From contig NZ_FVZB01000007.1 in NCBI RefSeq assembly GCF_900166655.1, positions 558,001-622,000 of the forward strand: a stretch of DNA of 64,000 bases, written 5' to 3'. The notes under the pieces are model-generated. The model was not told the origin of the DNA, searched no databases, and saw only the letters and a program-made list of their open reading frames with translations. The translations under genes and the position numbers were made by a program. Shown here piece by piece: positions 25,916 to 36,013 of the stretch; position 1 is the first letter of the stretch; every line of letters starts with the position of its first letter. This stretch comes from Halobacillus hunanensis. Its GTDB lineage: Bacteria > Bacillota > Bacilli > Bacillales > Halobacillaceae.

Positions 25916-26956
25916 ATGAGGAATTCGATTGCTGTGGGATTGCTGTTTATTCTGTTAAGTGGGGCCTGCTACTTGTTTATTGATCAGACAGACCCTCCAG
26001 AACCTCAATCAGCTGAGCCCATCATAGAGACAGAGCCACCTGCGCAGGCTGTTACGAAAAATAGTCAGGCAAAGCAGGAAGAACAGAAAACATTCTTTTC
26101 CTGGCTTGGGACTTCAAGTGAAGAGATTCTATCACAGTTTAAGGAGCCGGATAGAATTGATCAAAGTCCATATGGGTATGAGTGGTGGGTATATTCGGGA
26201 GAAGGTCGTTATTTTCAATTCGGTGTACTCGGTGGGAAAGTAGCTACGGCAGTTACTTTTAGCGAAAATCCAAACGAACAGCTGGTTATTGGGACAAGCT
26301 ATCATCAATTAAACCAGACTTACAATTTCCAATCAGATGTGTCGATACGAAATGGAATGTATGCTTTTCAACTTACCGAAAAAGATATAGAAGCACGGCC
26401 GCTTATTCCACTAAACGAGGAATGGTCTGCACAGCTTTATTTTGATACATTTACTGAAGAGCTATCAGCTGTCCGTGCAGTTAGAAATGATATTTTATTG
26501 GAACAGCAGCCCTATCAACTTACGTATAGAGGGGATCTTCCGACACCTCAGATCCTTACGGCAGAGGAGTGGCAGGAGATCAATCAGGGCGCTGAGCAGC
26601 AAATCTTCGAGATGACCAATTATATCCGACAGAGACATGAAGTGGACTCGTTAAAGGTCCATGACAAGGCGGCGGAGGTAGCGTTCAGTCATAGTAAAGA
26701 TATGAATGAACATAATTACTTCTCTCATCATTCAAAAAATGGCGATGGTGTCGGGGAAAGGCTCAGGGAAGCGAATGTTCCCTATACGAGAGCAGGCGAA
26801 AATATCGCAGCACAGTATATCGATGCGACTGCCGCTATCCATGGATGGATAAATAGCAAAGGCCACCGTGAATCCTTGCTGGATGAACGATACACCCACT
26901 TAGGAGTTGGCGTGGATCAATTGTATTACACTCAAAATTTCCTCGCGCTGCCTTGA
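25916..26956 (+). CDS. ylbC: CAP-domain (SCP/PR1-like) secreted protein YlbC
   Basis: A 346-residue protein with one N-terminal membrane/signal segment (MRNSIAVGLLFILLSGACYL), a Pro/Glu-rich linker, a CAP-associated domain (about 60-205, EEILSQFKEPDRIDQSPYGYEWW) and a C-terminal CAP domain (about 225-342). The CAP signatures HSKDMNEHNYFSHHS, AGENIAAQY and GWINSKGHRESLLDERYTHLGVG are present. Such proteins act outside the cell, often in sporulating Bacillales; activity is unknown. ATG at 25916 follows AGGAGGGAG; the 26 codons upstream are non-family sequence. Confidence 0.87.
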   Translation: MRNSIAVGLLFILLSGACYLFIDQTDPPEPQSAEPIIETEPPAQAVTKNSQAKQEEQKTFFSWLGTSSEEILSQFKEPDRIDQSPYGYEWWVYSGEGRYFQFGVLGGKVATAVTFSENPNEQLVIGTSYHQLNQTYNFQSDVSIRNGMYAFQLTEKDIEARPLIPLNEEWSAQLYFDTFTEELSAVRAVRNDILLEQQPYQLTYRGDLPTPQILTAEEWQEINQGAEQQIFEMTNYIRQRHEVDSLKVHDKAAEVAFSHSKDMNEHNYFSHHSKNGDGVGERLREANVPYTRAGENIAAQYIDATAAIHGWINSKGHRESLLDERYTHLGVGVDQLYYTQNFLALP

Positions 26957-27016
26957 ACATATTATAGGCAAAATGCATAGGCTGAAGAGTAGTTTTCTAT
27001 AGTGAGGTGTGTACAC

Positions 27017-27388
27017 ATGAGTGAAAAGGTCTTGCACCCAAGCGTCCAGCAATTTAAAGATTTTGTAGATGCCAATCCTAATGTGAAAAGTCAACTAAGG
27101 AAGAACCATAAACTTATCCAAAGCTATTACGAAAAGTGGATGATTCTAGGAGAGGATGATCCGTTCTGGACATCCTTACCAAAAGCCAAAGCAAAAAATG
27201 ATGGGAATAAAAAGGATTGGATGAAGCAATTTGGAGATCTGATGCAGGATGTCAATTGGGAAGATGTTTCTAAGCATATCGATGAACTGAATGGAGCGAT
27301 CGGACAGATTCAACAGCTGATAACTAACATTCAGCAGGAAAACCAGCATAAGGCAAGGCAAGAGACTATTGGATATCCTTATTATTAA
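27017..27388 (+). CDS. ylbD: YlbD family (coat-protein-like) protein
   Basis: A 123-residue hydrophilic protein starting MSEKVLHPSVQQFKDFVDAN after GAGGTGTG. The block YYEKWMILGEDDPFW and the glutamine-rich end IGQIQQLITNIQQENQ match YlbD. In B. subtilis databases it is called a putative spore coat protein; that role is not visible in the sequence. In B. subtilis ylbE follows; here it is absent and a terminator ends the unit. Confidence 0.82.
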   Translation: MSEKVLHPSVQQFKDFVDANPNVKSQLRKNHKLIQSYYEKWMILGEDDPFWTSLPKAKAKNDGNKKDWMKQFGDLMQDVNWEDVSKHIDELNGAIGQIQQLITNIQQENQHKARQETIGYPYY

Positions 27389-27414
27389 TCAGTAAAATAC
27401 TTTATCAAAACACC

Positions 27415-27445
27415 AATCCCAGAGAAAGATTCTCTGGGATTTTTC
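27415..27445 (+). terminator. Terminator of ylbC-ylbD
   Basis: AATCCCAGAGA/TCTCTGGGATT then TTTT. Confidence 0.9.
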
Positions 27446-27506
27446 TTGTGGCGACTATGCTGAATTATTTTTCTAAAAGAGCGGAAGAACTAAAGTGATC
27501 TTACAC

Positions 27507-28415
27507 TTACCTTCTTTCCCAATCCCAGTGATTTTCCTGGTCTTTAACGGGTGAATTCACATCTTCAAGCTGAAGGGTAGAGTGTTCAATTCCGAACTCT
27601 TCCTTTAACATCTGGGTGGCTTGGAGAAGGATTTTGTCACGGTCGCTGTTCGTTTTGACTTCTAAATGACCACTTAATGCTGGATATCCAGAGGTGATCG
27701 TCCAAACATGTAAATCATGAATGTCCTCAACGTTTGGAATGCTTAACAATGTTGTAGTTACCTCTTTCATAGTAATGGTTTCTGGGGTTCCTTCCATAAG
27801 TACATGGATCGAATCCTTTGTAACCCGCCAGGCACTAATAATGATGAGAATGGAAACGACTACGCTGACAATCGGATCGGCGAGGTTCCAGTTAAAGAAT
27901 AATATTAGTAAAGCAGCAACGATAGCTCCTACCGAACCGAGTAAATCTCCGAGCACATGTAAAAAAGCACTTCGCATGTTTAAGTTTTCCTTGGTATCCC
28001 CTTTGCTTCTTAATATCCAGGCGACAATGATGTTAATGACCAGTCCCAGAAAAGCTATTCCTAACATCCCGTAGCTGGCAACGGAAGGAGGTTCGAGAAA
28101 TCTCTGGTACGCTTCTATGAAAATGTAAATGGATATGGCAAACAATGTAATGCCATTGAACAGCGCAGCTAACACTTCAAATCGCTTAAATCCGTATGTC
28201 TTCTCATCTGTAGCTTGTTTATCTGCCATTCTAAAAGCTAACAGGCTCAACCCTAAGGAGAACGAATCGCTTAACATATGACCAGAATCGGATAGAAGCG
28301 CAAGGCTGTTTGTAAATAATCCACCCAGAAACTCAGCAATCATAAATCCGCTTATAAGGATAAAGGTAGTGAGCAATGCCTTTTTATTGGCAGTATGACC
28401 ATGGTTTCCTGACAT
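27507..28415 (-). CDS. Cation diffusion facilitator metal exporter (CzcD-like)
   Basis: A 302-residue CDF transporter exchanging cytosolic Zn2+/Cd2+/Co2+ for protons. Six membrane helices are visible in residues 10-205. The metal site uses HxxxD in helix 2 (His46, Asp50 in SDSGHMLSD) and HVLGD in helix 5, followed by a cytoplasmic domain ending near SPVKDQENHWDWERR. ATG at 28415 follows GGGGGA; an ATG five codons earlier overlaps that site. It is divergent from copB and shares the upstream region. No ArsR-type regulator is adjacent. Confidence 0.9.
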   Translation of the reverse strand: MSGNHGHTANKKALLTTFILISGFMIAEFLGGLFTNSLALLSDSGHMLSDSFSLGLSLLAFRMADKQATDEKTYGFKRFEVLAALFNGITLFAISIYIFIEAYQRFLEPPSVASYGMLGIAFLGLVINIIVAWILRSKGDTKENLNMRSAFLHVLGDLLGSVGAIVAALLILFFNWNLADPIVSVVVSILIIISAWRVTKDSIHVLMEGTPETITMKEVTTTLLSIPNVEDIHDLHVWTITSGYPALSGHLEVKTNSDRDKILLQATQMLKEEFGIEHSTLQLEDVNSPVKDQENHWDWERR

Positions 28416-28556
28416 ACATATATCCCCCATTTCTATGGTTTATTGTTTGTCGTTGACTGTAAATCATTCACCTGGACCATTTGTTCAGTCACCTTTGTTC
28501 TAAAAAAATGTATTTTTAATCTATAGCAAATCAAGGATCGATCTATAGGTTTTTAA

Positions 28557-28575
28557 TATACCCGTGCAGGGTATA
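28557..28575 (+). promoter_or_regulatory. CsoR-type copper operator upstream of copB
   Basis: TATACCCGTGCAGGGTATA is a perfect 7-bp inverted repeat with a 5-bp centre. It matches the TACCC-N5-GGGTA form bound by the copper-sensing repressor CsoR in B. subtilis copZA. It lies 58 bases before copB, overlapping a TATAAG that could be the -10. No csoR gene lies in the window. Confidence 0.75.
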
Positions 28576-28632
28576 AGTATAAAGGTGGTGCAAAAAGGCG
28601 AACATAATATCACGCATTAGGAGGGGTTTAGA

Positions 28633-30699
28633 GTGCCAAAAGAACATGAACATCATCATATAGGACACGAAGGTAATGGGAAAGAACATTCACATCAGCA
28701 CCATAAGGGTGACCATCATCATCACGATCACGAACATGATGGACACGACCACCACAATCACCACGAACATATGGTAGCAGATTTTAAGAAGCGATTTTAT
28801 ATTTCTCTTCTATTTACGATTCCAATATTGTTCCTATCTCCTATGATTCAAAATTTTGTTGGTCTCGAATTTGCTTTTCCATTTGATCAGTATGTGTTAT
28901 TTACTTTGGCTACATTTGTCTTCTTCTATGGGGGATGGCCATTTCTAACTGGGGCCGTGGATGAGCTAAAAAATAAAAATCCAGGGATGATGACACTGAT
29001 TGGTCTTGCCATTGTCGTCGCCTATGGCTATAGTTCCCTGGTGGTTTTCGGCTGGGAAGGTCGTAATTTCTTCTGGGAGCTCGCCACGTTAGTCGATATT
29101 ATGCTGCTTGGTCATTGGATTGAGATGAAATCGATCATGGGAGCCTCAAATGCTTTACAGGAACTGGTTAAACTCATGCCAAATGAGGCGCATCGTATCA
29201 ACGAAGCTGGGGAAACAGAAGATGTGCCGATTCATGAGCTGAGTCATGAAGATCATGTGCTAGTGAAACCTGGTGAAAAAATACCTGTGGACGGCACTAT
29301 CATCGAAGGAAAGTCAGCGATCGATGAATCGATGTTAACAGGGGAGTCCGTTCCTGTTGAAAAGACGCAGGAAGATGAAGTGATTGGCGGTTCGATTAAT
29401 AAGGAAGGCAGTCTGACTATTGCCGTGAAAAATATTGGTGAGAACACTTACCTTTCACAAGTCATCAACCTTGTTCAAGAAGCACAAAGTTCAAAATCTC
29501 GTGCACAGGACTTAGCAAACCGGGCGGCGAAATGGCTGTTTTACCTGGCATTAGCGGCGGGGATTGTGACTTTTATCATTTGGATCGCGATCGGAGCGGC
29601 CATCGATGTAGCAGTAGAAAGGATGGTCACGGTTATGGTGATCACTTGTCCGCACGCATTGGGACTCGCTGCACCATTAGTCGTCGCTGTTTCAACCGCT
29701 ATATCTGCAAAAAAAGGTCTGTTAATTCGAAATCGTACTCAATTCGAGAACGCGCGCCAGTTGGATGCGGTTATTTTTGATAAAACCGGAACTCTCACAA
29801 AAGGCGAATTCGGGGTTACGGATATTATTCCCGCTGGGAGCTTTGAGAAAAAAGACGTGATTTACTGGGCAGCAAGTGCTGAACAGAATTCAGAACACCC
29901 GCTGGCGAGAGGAATCATCGAAAGAGCTGAGGAACTCGATGTTTCTCTGGATGAGGTCGAGAACTTTGCATCCATGACAGGGAAAGGACTGCAAGGGGAC
30001 GTCGCGGGAAAACAAGTAGCTGTTGTCAGCCCGCGATATGTAAGAGATGAAGATATATCCTACGATACTACATCATTTGAAAAACTTTCGGAAGAAGGGA
30101 AAACAGTTGTGTTTGTTCTGCTCGAAGGACAATTGGCCGGCATGATAGCGCTGGCTGATATGGTACGGGATTCAGCGAAAGAGGCAATAACTGCTCTTAA
30201 GGAAAAAGGAATCCATTCGATCATGTTGACCGGTGACAATCAGAAAGTGGCCGATTGGGTTGCTGAGCAGCTCGATATGGATGAAGTGTATGCAGAAGTA
30301 CTGCCTGATCATAAAGCAGATCAAGTAAAGAAAGTTCAGGCAGATGGAAGAAAAGTAGCTATGACAGGGGATGGAGTCAATGATGCCCCAGCCCTGGCGA
30401 CAGCGGACGTTGGGATCGCAATCGGCAGCGGAACAGATGTAGCTGTCGAAACCGCTGATATCGTTTTAGTTAAAAGCAATCCAAAAGACATTGTATCGGT
30501 TGTGGAATTATCCCAAAACACGTATAAGAAAATGGTTCAGAATTTATGGTGGGCCGCAGGATATAATATCGTCGCTATTCCATTAGCTGCAGGGGTCCTG
30601 GCTCCGATTGGAATAGTTCTGAGTCCGGCCGTGGGGGCTATCCTCATGAGTCTGAGTACGATTGTGGTAGCGATCAATGCCAAGTTACTCAAAGCTTAA
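28633..30699 (+). CDS. copB: Copper-translocating P-type ATPase CopB (P1B-3)
   Basis: A 688-residue heavy-metal ATPase. The first 47 residues are a His-rich cytosolic tail with about 20 histidines and no CxxC domain. Eight membrane helices frame TGES (236-239), CPH (339-341) and DKTGT (383-387). CPH, with NIVAIPLAAGVL in helix 7 and MSLSTIVVAINA in helix 8, marks the P1B-3 class that exports copper. GTG start after GGAGGGG. The CsoR-like operator upstream predicts copper induction. It is inserted, with the CDF gene, between ylbD and ricF. Confidence 0.95.
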   Translation: MPKEHEHHHIGHEGNGKEHSHQHHKGDHHHHDHEHDGHDHHNHHEHMVADFKKRFYISLLFTIPILFLSPMIQNFVGLEFAFPFDQYVLFTLATFVFFYGGWPFLTGAVDELKNKNPGMMTLIGLAIVVAYGYSSLVVFGWEGRNFFWELATLVDIMLLGHWIEMKSIMGASNALQELVKLMPNEAHRINEAGETEDVPIHELSHEDHVLVKPGEKIPVDGTIIEGKSAIDESMLTGESVPVEKTQEDEVIGGSINKEGSLTIAVKNIGENTYLSQVINLVQEAQSSKSRAQDLANRAAKWLFYLALAAGIVTFIIWIAIGAAIDVAVERMVTVMVITCPHALGLAAPLVVAVSTAISAKKGLLIRNRTQFENARQLDAVIFDKTGTLTKGEFGVTDIIPAGSFEKKDVIYWAASAEQNSEHPLARGIIERAEELDVSLDEVENFASMTGKGLQGDVAGKQVAVVSPRYVRDEDISYDTTSFEKLSEEGKTVVFVLLEGQLAGMIALADMVRDSAKEAITALKEKGIHSIMLTGDNQKVADWVAEQLDMDEVYAEVLPDHKADQVKKVQADGRKVAMTGDGVNDAPALATADVGIAIGSGTDVAVETADIVLVKSNPKDIVSVVELSQNTYKKMVQNLWWAAGYNIVAIPLAAGVLAPIGIVLSPAVGAILMSLSTIVVAINAKLLKA

Positions 30700-30820
30700 C
30701 GGCTGGGTATCGCGGGGGAAAAAAGCTGTTGTCATCAAAATCCTTCTAGAAGAATAGCGTGCTTCTGCATTTTATTCTACTTGTATATTTGGTACAATAT
30801 AGGAGGAGGTGACACCAACT

Positions 30821-31258
30821 ATGTTAGCCACAATGGAAATTGTCGATATATTAGACCAGTCTGAATCGATCGGTAAAATGGTTATGGATTCAGAGGTCAT
30901 GCAAAACTACCAACAAGCTAAACAAGAGCTTGGGTCCGATGCAGATGCACAGAGGCTGATTCAGGATTTCACGAATATGAAAGATCAATACGAAGACGTG
31001 CAGCGCTTTGGTCGTTACCACCCTGATTATAGCAACATTATGAAACGTGTCAGAGGTGTGAAGCGTGAGATGGACATGCATGAGAAAGTGGCTCGTTTTA
31101 AGAAAGCAGAACGTGAAGTACAAAAGCTGCTGGATGAAATAAGTCAGAATGTTGCCTTTAGTGTCAGTGAACAGATCAAGGTTCCGAGAAACGGAATGGT
31201 GTTTACAGACTCAGGATGCGGATGTGGATCTGGCGGAGGCTGTGGTTGTGCTTCGTAA
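30821..31258 (+). CDS. ricF: RicF (YlbF), RNase Y specificity factor
   Basis: A 145-residue protein of the YlbF/YmcA family, part of the RicA-RicF-RicT (Y-) complex that steers RNase Y mRNA maturation and supports sporulation, competence and biofilm formation in B. subtilis. DQYEDVQRFGRYHPDYSNI is the conserved helix-turn. The tail CGCGSGGGCGC holds four cysteines that match the Fe-S ligating C-terminus of the complex. ATG at 30821 chosen; a GTG four codons earlier lies inside the GGAGGTG ribosome site. Confidence 0.92.
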   Translation: MLATMEIVDILDQSESIGKMVMDSEVMQNYQQAKQELGSDADAQRLIQDFTNMKDQYEDVQRFGRYHPDYSNIMKRVRGVKREMDMHEKVARFKKAEREVQKLLDEISQNVAFSVSEQIKVPRNGMVFTDSGCGCGSGGGCGCAS

Positions 31259-31309
31259 CATAATATAAGGAACTGACAGGTGTTTAGGGCATCTGCAGCA
31301 GACATAAGG

Positions 31310-31350
31310 CGCCTGATTCTCTTTTTTTAATATATGAGAGTCAGGCGTTT
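31310..31350 (+). terminator. Terminator of ricF
   Basis: CGCCTGATTCTC/GAGAGTCAGGCG around an AT-rich loop. The T tract after it is short. Confidence 0.6.
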
Positions 31351-31443
31351 CGTTTCTATTCTAGCTTTTAACTTAACGATGATTGAAGAAAAGTGATTCA
31401 TTTGGTAAAATCATCATAAATACAGTACAAAGTAGGGAATTAT

Positions 31444-31719
31444 ATGAGGGTGAAACGACAAGGAATCATTGTATATTTTCAACATATGAAGAATATTCGC
31501 CAAATTAAAAAACATGGTCATTTAATCCATGCTTCTAAAAAGCAAAAGTACGCCCTTCTTTATGTGGATCATGAGGACGCAGAGTTTAAGATGGAAAAAC
31601 TGGAGCGTTTACCATTTGTCTCGCGTGTTGATCTTTCCCATAAGCCTGCCATTCGAACGAACTTTGAGAATGCTAAACCGGATAAAGCCAAGCAATATGA
31701 TTATAAGATGGGAATTTAA
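31444..31719 (+). CDS. ylbG: UPF0298 protein YlbG
   Basis: A 91-residue basic protein: MRVKRQGIIVYFQHMKNIRQ, KKHGHLIHASKKQKYALLYV and the block LERLPFVSRVDLSHKPAIRTNFENA match UPF0298. Function is unknown. It lies after ricF as in B. subtilis. The ribosome site is weak (AGGGA). A 15-bp perfect hairpin terminator follows. Confidence 0.88.
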   Translation: MRVKRQGIIVYFQHMKNIRQIKKHGHLIHASKKQKYALLYVDHEDAEFKMEKLERLPFVSRVDLSHKPAIRTNFENAKPDKAKQYDYKMGI

Positions 31720-31757
31720 CAGGCGTTTGTTTCATAACAAACGCCTGTTATTTTTTT
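31717..31757 (+). terminator. Strong terminator of ylbG
   Basis: TAACAGGCGTTTGTT pairs perfectly with AACAAACGCCTGTTA, then seven T. Confidence 0.95.
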
Positions 31758-31771
31758 GAATTCCCTTCTGC

Positions 31772-32161
31772 TCATGATAAAGGTGCTATAAACTTATTGG
31801 TTCTTAATATACCGATTAAGTATTGGTAGTACAGGTCTGTCTCGGGAAAAACATTCGATGGCTTCACGGTAAATTCGCTGACTTGCTTTTGATGATTTTC
31901 TACCATATTTTTAAACAGCTCATAGCGTTTATTAGGCTGTTCATGTGGATTAGGAATGCCCTCTCTGCAAAGGTAGATCGGCTGAAATTTTTGTTCGGGA
32001 GTAGGCTTCATAATTAAGGCTAAGGAAGCAACGGGACGGTTTGATTTTTCACTAAAGAAAGCAATGGCGTGCTGGATGCGCTCAGGCATAAGCCGCCCCA
32101 GTTCCACAAGTTCATAAATATCTGCATAGCCTTCGCCGAGTTCAATAAATTTTTGAATCAA
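31772..32161 (-). CDS. DUF7147-like small protein
   Basis: A 129-residue soluble protein. TTG at 32161, eight bases after AAAGGACG, gives MIQKFIELGEGYADIYELVE. The blocks FQPIYLCREGIP and ELYYQYLIGILR-type C-terminus (DLYYQYLIGILRTNKFI) are conserved in a Bacillaceae family sometimes mislabelled methylthioribose kinase. No kinase motif is visible. It is read against ylbG. Family naming is from memory. Confidence 0.65.
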   Translation of the reverse strand: MIQKFIELGEGYADIYELVELGRLMPERIQHAIAFFSEKSNRPVASLALIMKPTPEQKFQPIYLCREGIPNPHEQPNKRYELFKNMVENHQKQVSEFTVKPSNVFPETDLYYQYLIGILRTNKFIAPLS

Positions 32162-32569
32162 TGGGTATCGTCCTTTCAAATGGTCTACTCCTTACTTTAG
32201 CATGGGCCAGCAACTCATGGGAAGTGATTACGAGTCTATGGAGAGGGATAGAAGTTTACGATAAGTGTTGCAGACAAAAAAATAGAGCTGCCCCACTAAG
32301 GGACAGCCCTTCTTTTTGCTTCTATGATATGGAAACAAAAAGCAAAGGGAGAGGAGAAACCGGAAGAAGGACCTATGGGGAATTAAGTCTCTTCCGTTTT
32401 CCGAAGCAGATAGATCTGCCTCACAACTAAGTATCACCACTTCTAAAATGATTTATACGAACAATAGGGATTATTTGCTGAAAAAATCGCTTGATGTATG
32501 AAACGTTTTCAGCTCTTGACGATTTGTGGTAGGATTATGTTGAATGTGGATGAAAGAGGGGTGCAAATG
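32162..32569. other. Gene-poor region before rsmD
   Basis: About 400 bases with no supportable gene. At 32286-32317 a hairpin (GCTG-C-CCC/GGG-A-CAGC) has T runs on both sides, so it could terminate either strand, yet no gene leads into it. Open frames here have no family-like sequence. Confidence 0.5.
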
Positions 32570-33609
<1,040 letters not shown>

Positions 33610-33611
33610 GC

Positions 33612-33648
33612 AAGAGGGTGTCTCCAAAATAGGGCACCCTCTTTCTTT
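33612..33648 (+). terminator. Terminator of rsmD-coaD
   Basis: AAGAGGGTG/CACCCTCTT followed by T-rich DNA. Confidence 0.82.
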
Positions 33649-33888
33649 GTGGTTTTTTACATATTTTTTACACCTCAGGTCATCCATTCATTTCCATTTA
33701 GGCCCTATCTCAATTAAATACCTTCCTAACTCAGCGACAATACGACTTAACGAACAAACATAATGTCTTATCTATGGTTAAGATCTGATTAGCGGTAATG
33801 CTGTCATCCATTTGTGCGCCCGATTGAGGTAAGTTCAGAAGTGGTGGATGTTGTTCTCAAGTTATCTGTTCGGGTCCACGTGAATGAC

Positions 33889-35058
33889 TCATCCCCTTTT
33901 CTTCATCCAAATGAGGCAAAAAGTTAGAGATAGCAGACAAAGCGTAAAGATCGGACCGTAATTTTCAAAAAAAGTCATCCAGTGATTATGTGGATCATGT
34001 GTTCCTGTCCATACATTGAGCGAATCTTCAGCAACACCGAAATATGGATAAAAAATCATCATGAGAAGAGCGGCGATGGTTCCATGGGCCAGTCTCGCCC
34101 AGGCATATGGTGCGAAGCGAATATCTGTATCAGCTAAGATGCTGGCAATTTGAGCTTGAATAGACAGCCCGTGAAATCCTAGTATGAAACTGACGAAGAC
34201 CAATTGAGCTAATAAAGAAGTATTTGTATCGGTCAATGCTGAAACACCGGTTGTTATTTCGAACAATCCTGCTGTTAATGGCAGATGGAATACTTCAGGA
34301 ATTCCGATCAAACTGAGCAGGATAGCAGATACATGGATGACATCTGTTTGTTTTAACAAATCTGTTACGACGGAAAACATCATAATAAAGCCTCCGACGA
34401 GGATTAAGGTCTGGACGGAGCGCATGACAGAATCTCCAAGCAGCTGGCCAAACGGGCGTCCATCATTCATCCTTGTCTGGTGCAAAATGTGAAATGCTTC
34501 TTTTATCGATTTTTTATGAGAGTGGCCAGTCGGCTGGTCTGCCCTATAACGATAAAAACGCATTCCAAGTCCAACTAGAAAGTTTCCGCCGTAATGAGCA
34601 GCAGCGATCATCAGCCCCAGGCCTGTATTACCGAAGAATGCACCTGCTACCACACCGAAGAGGAAGAGTGGACTGGAAGCATTCGAAAACGCTACGAGTC
34701 GTTCTGCTTCTATCTTTGTGACCTGGCCGTTTTCCCGTAAATCTTTTGTCCATTTTGCCCCTGCCGGATATCCACTCACCATCCCCATCACCCAAACAAA
34801 TCCCCCTGCTCCTGGCACATTAAATAATGGACGCATAAACCGTTCGCATAATGCCCCAACTCCGTGGACGACACCGAACCCGAAAAGCAATTCAGCAACG
34901 ATGAAGAACGGCAGCAAAGATGGAAATACTTTAGTCGCCCATAAGTCTAGTCCTCGTAAACTGGCGGATAAGACCGTATCAGGATACATGATAAGGGCAA
35001 TGGTAAAAAAGATAGATAGGAAGGTGAAAGCGACGGTCGTTAATTTAGCGATAGCCAT
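33889..35058 (-). CDS. ylbJ: Sporulation integral membrane protein YlbJ
   Basis: A 389-residue protein with about eight membrane helices. LPFFIVAELLFGFGVVH, GMVSGYPAGAKWTKDLR (nucleoside-gate-like) and VSFILGFHGLSIQAQI fit YlbJ, a mother-cell-expressed membrane protein needed for normal spore formation. ATG at 35058 sits behind AAAGG with a short spacer; the frame remains open 50 codons upstream, but those residues overlap the divergent promoter region of ylbK. Confidence 0.85.
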   Translation of the reverse strand: MAIAKLTTVAFTFLSIFFTIALIMYPDTVLSASLRGLDLWATKVFPSLLPFFIVAELLFGFGVVHGVGALCERFMRPLFNVPGAGGFVWVMGMVSGYPAGAKWTKDLRENGQVTKIEAERLVAFSNASSPLFLFGVVAGAFFGNTGLGLMIAAAHYGGNFLVGLGMRFYRYRADQPTGHSHKKSIKEAFHILHQTRMNDGRPFGQLLGDSVMRSVQTLILVGGFIMMFSVVTDLLKQTDVIHVSAILLSLIGIPEVFHLPLTAGLFEITTGVSALTDTNTSLLAQLVFVSFILGFHGLSIQAQIASILADTDIRFAPYAWARLAHGTIAALLMMIFYPYFGVAEDSLNVWTGTHDPHNHWMTFFENYGPIFTLCLLSLTFCLIWMKKRG

Positions 35059-35221
35059 CACACCTTTACACGTCGTTTTCTGTACTTCTAAAATCATCCA
35101 TAGTAAAATGAGTATAGATTTTACATCGTAATGGTTGTCCCCACTTATATGTACGCTCATAAGTAACGCAGATATACCATAAAATAGAATCAATCGATTT
35201 TCAGTCAAGGAGAGATGTCGT

Positions 35222-36013
35222 GTGGAGCATCCTAAAATAGGGCTGGCCCTTGGCTCAGGGGGTGCTCGAGGGTTTGCGCATTTAGGAGTACTTAAGGTGC
35301 TGAGTGATCATGGAATTCCGGTACATTTGATCGCTGGAAGCAGTATGGGGGCCCTCGTCGGTTCATTTTATGCAGCGGGACAACGGATTGAAGACCTGTA
35401 TAAGTTAGCCTTCACATTCAAACGGAAGTACTACCTTGATTTCACTGTTCCTAAAATGGGGTTCATTCAGGGACGAAGAATTAAGGAGTATATCCGTTTA
35501 TTTACGTTTGGTAAATCCATTGAACAATTTAATCTGCCCATGTCGATCATTGCGACAGATTTATCAGCCGGAACGAAGAAAGTATTTCAAAATGGTCCTG
35601 CAAGCGATGCTGTTCGAGCTAGCATAGGGATCCCTGGGATTTTCGTCCCAGAAAAAATTAATGATCGTTTGTATATCGACGGCGGAGTGATTGACCGGGT
35701 GCCCGTCTCGGTAGTTAAGCAAATGGGCGCCGATCTGATTATTGCAGTTGATTGCTCTCATTTTGATGCTGATCCAAGCATTCATTCTATCTATGATGTT
35801 ATTTTCCAGAGTATCGATATTATGCAGGACCAACTGTCAACAGCCATGGGGATTTCCTCAGATGCAGATGTGATGATACGTCCTGAGGTGACCACGTACA
35901 GTTCCCGCGCATTCACTAATATTAAGGAAATTATTGAGGCAGGGGAAGCAGCAACCACATTGCAGATCGACGCGATTAAACACAAGATAGCTAATTGGAA
36001 GGGGACATCATAA
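35222..36013 (+). CDS. ylbK: Patatin-like phospholipase family protein YlbK
   Basis: A 263-residue patatin-domain hydrolase. The oxyanion loop GSGGARG (11-17), the nucleophile in GSSMG (Ser41, 39-43) and the catalytic Asp in DGG of YIDGGVIDRVP are all present. It resembles RssA/YlbK; physiological lipid substrate unknown. GTG start after AAGGAGA. It overlaps the first base of the ylbL start. Confidence 0.9.
   Translation: MEHPKIGLALGSGGARGFAHLGVLKVLSDHGIPVHLIAGSSMGALVGSFYAAGQRIEDLYKLAFTFKRKYYLDFTVPKMGFIQGRRIKEYIRLFTFGKSIEQFNLPMSIIATDLSAGTKKVFQNGPASDAVRASIGIPGIFVPEKINDRLYIDGGVIDRVPVSVVKQMGADLIIAVDCSHFDADPSIHSIYDVIFQSIDIMQDQLSTAMGISSDADVMIRPEVTTYSSRAFTNIKEIIEAGEAATTLQIDAIKHKIANWKGTS

Noticed and set aside
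32161-32430. 89-residue forward frame before rsmD
   Set aside because: Spans a terminator-like hairpin, has an irregular composition and no ribosome site.
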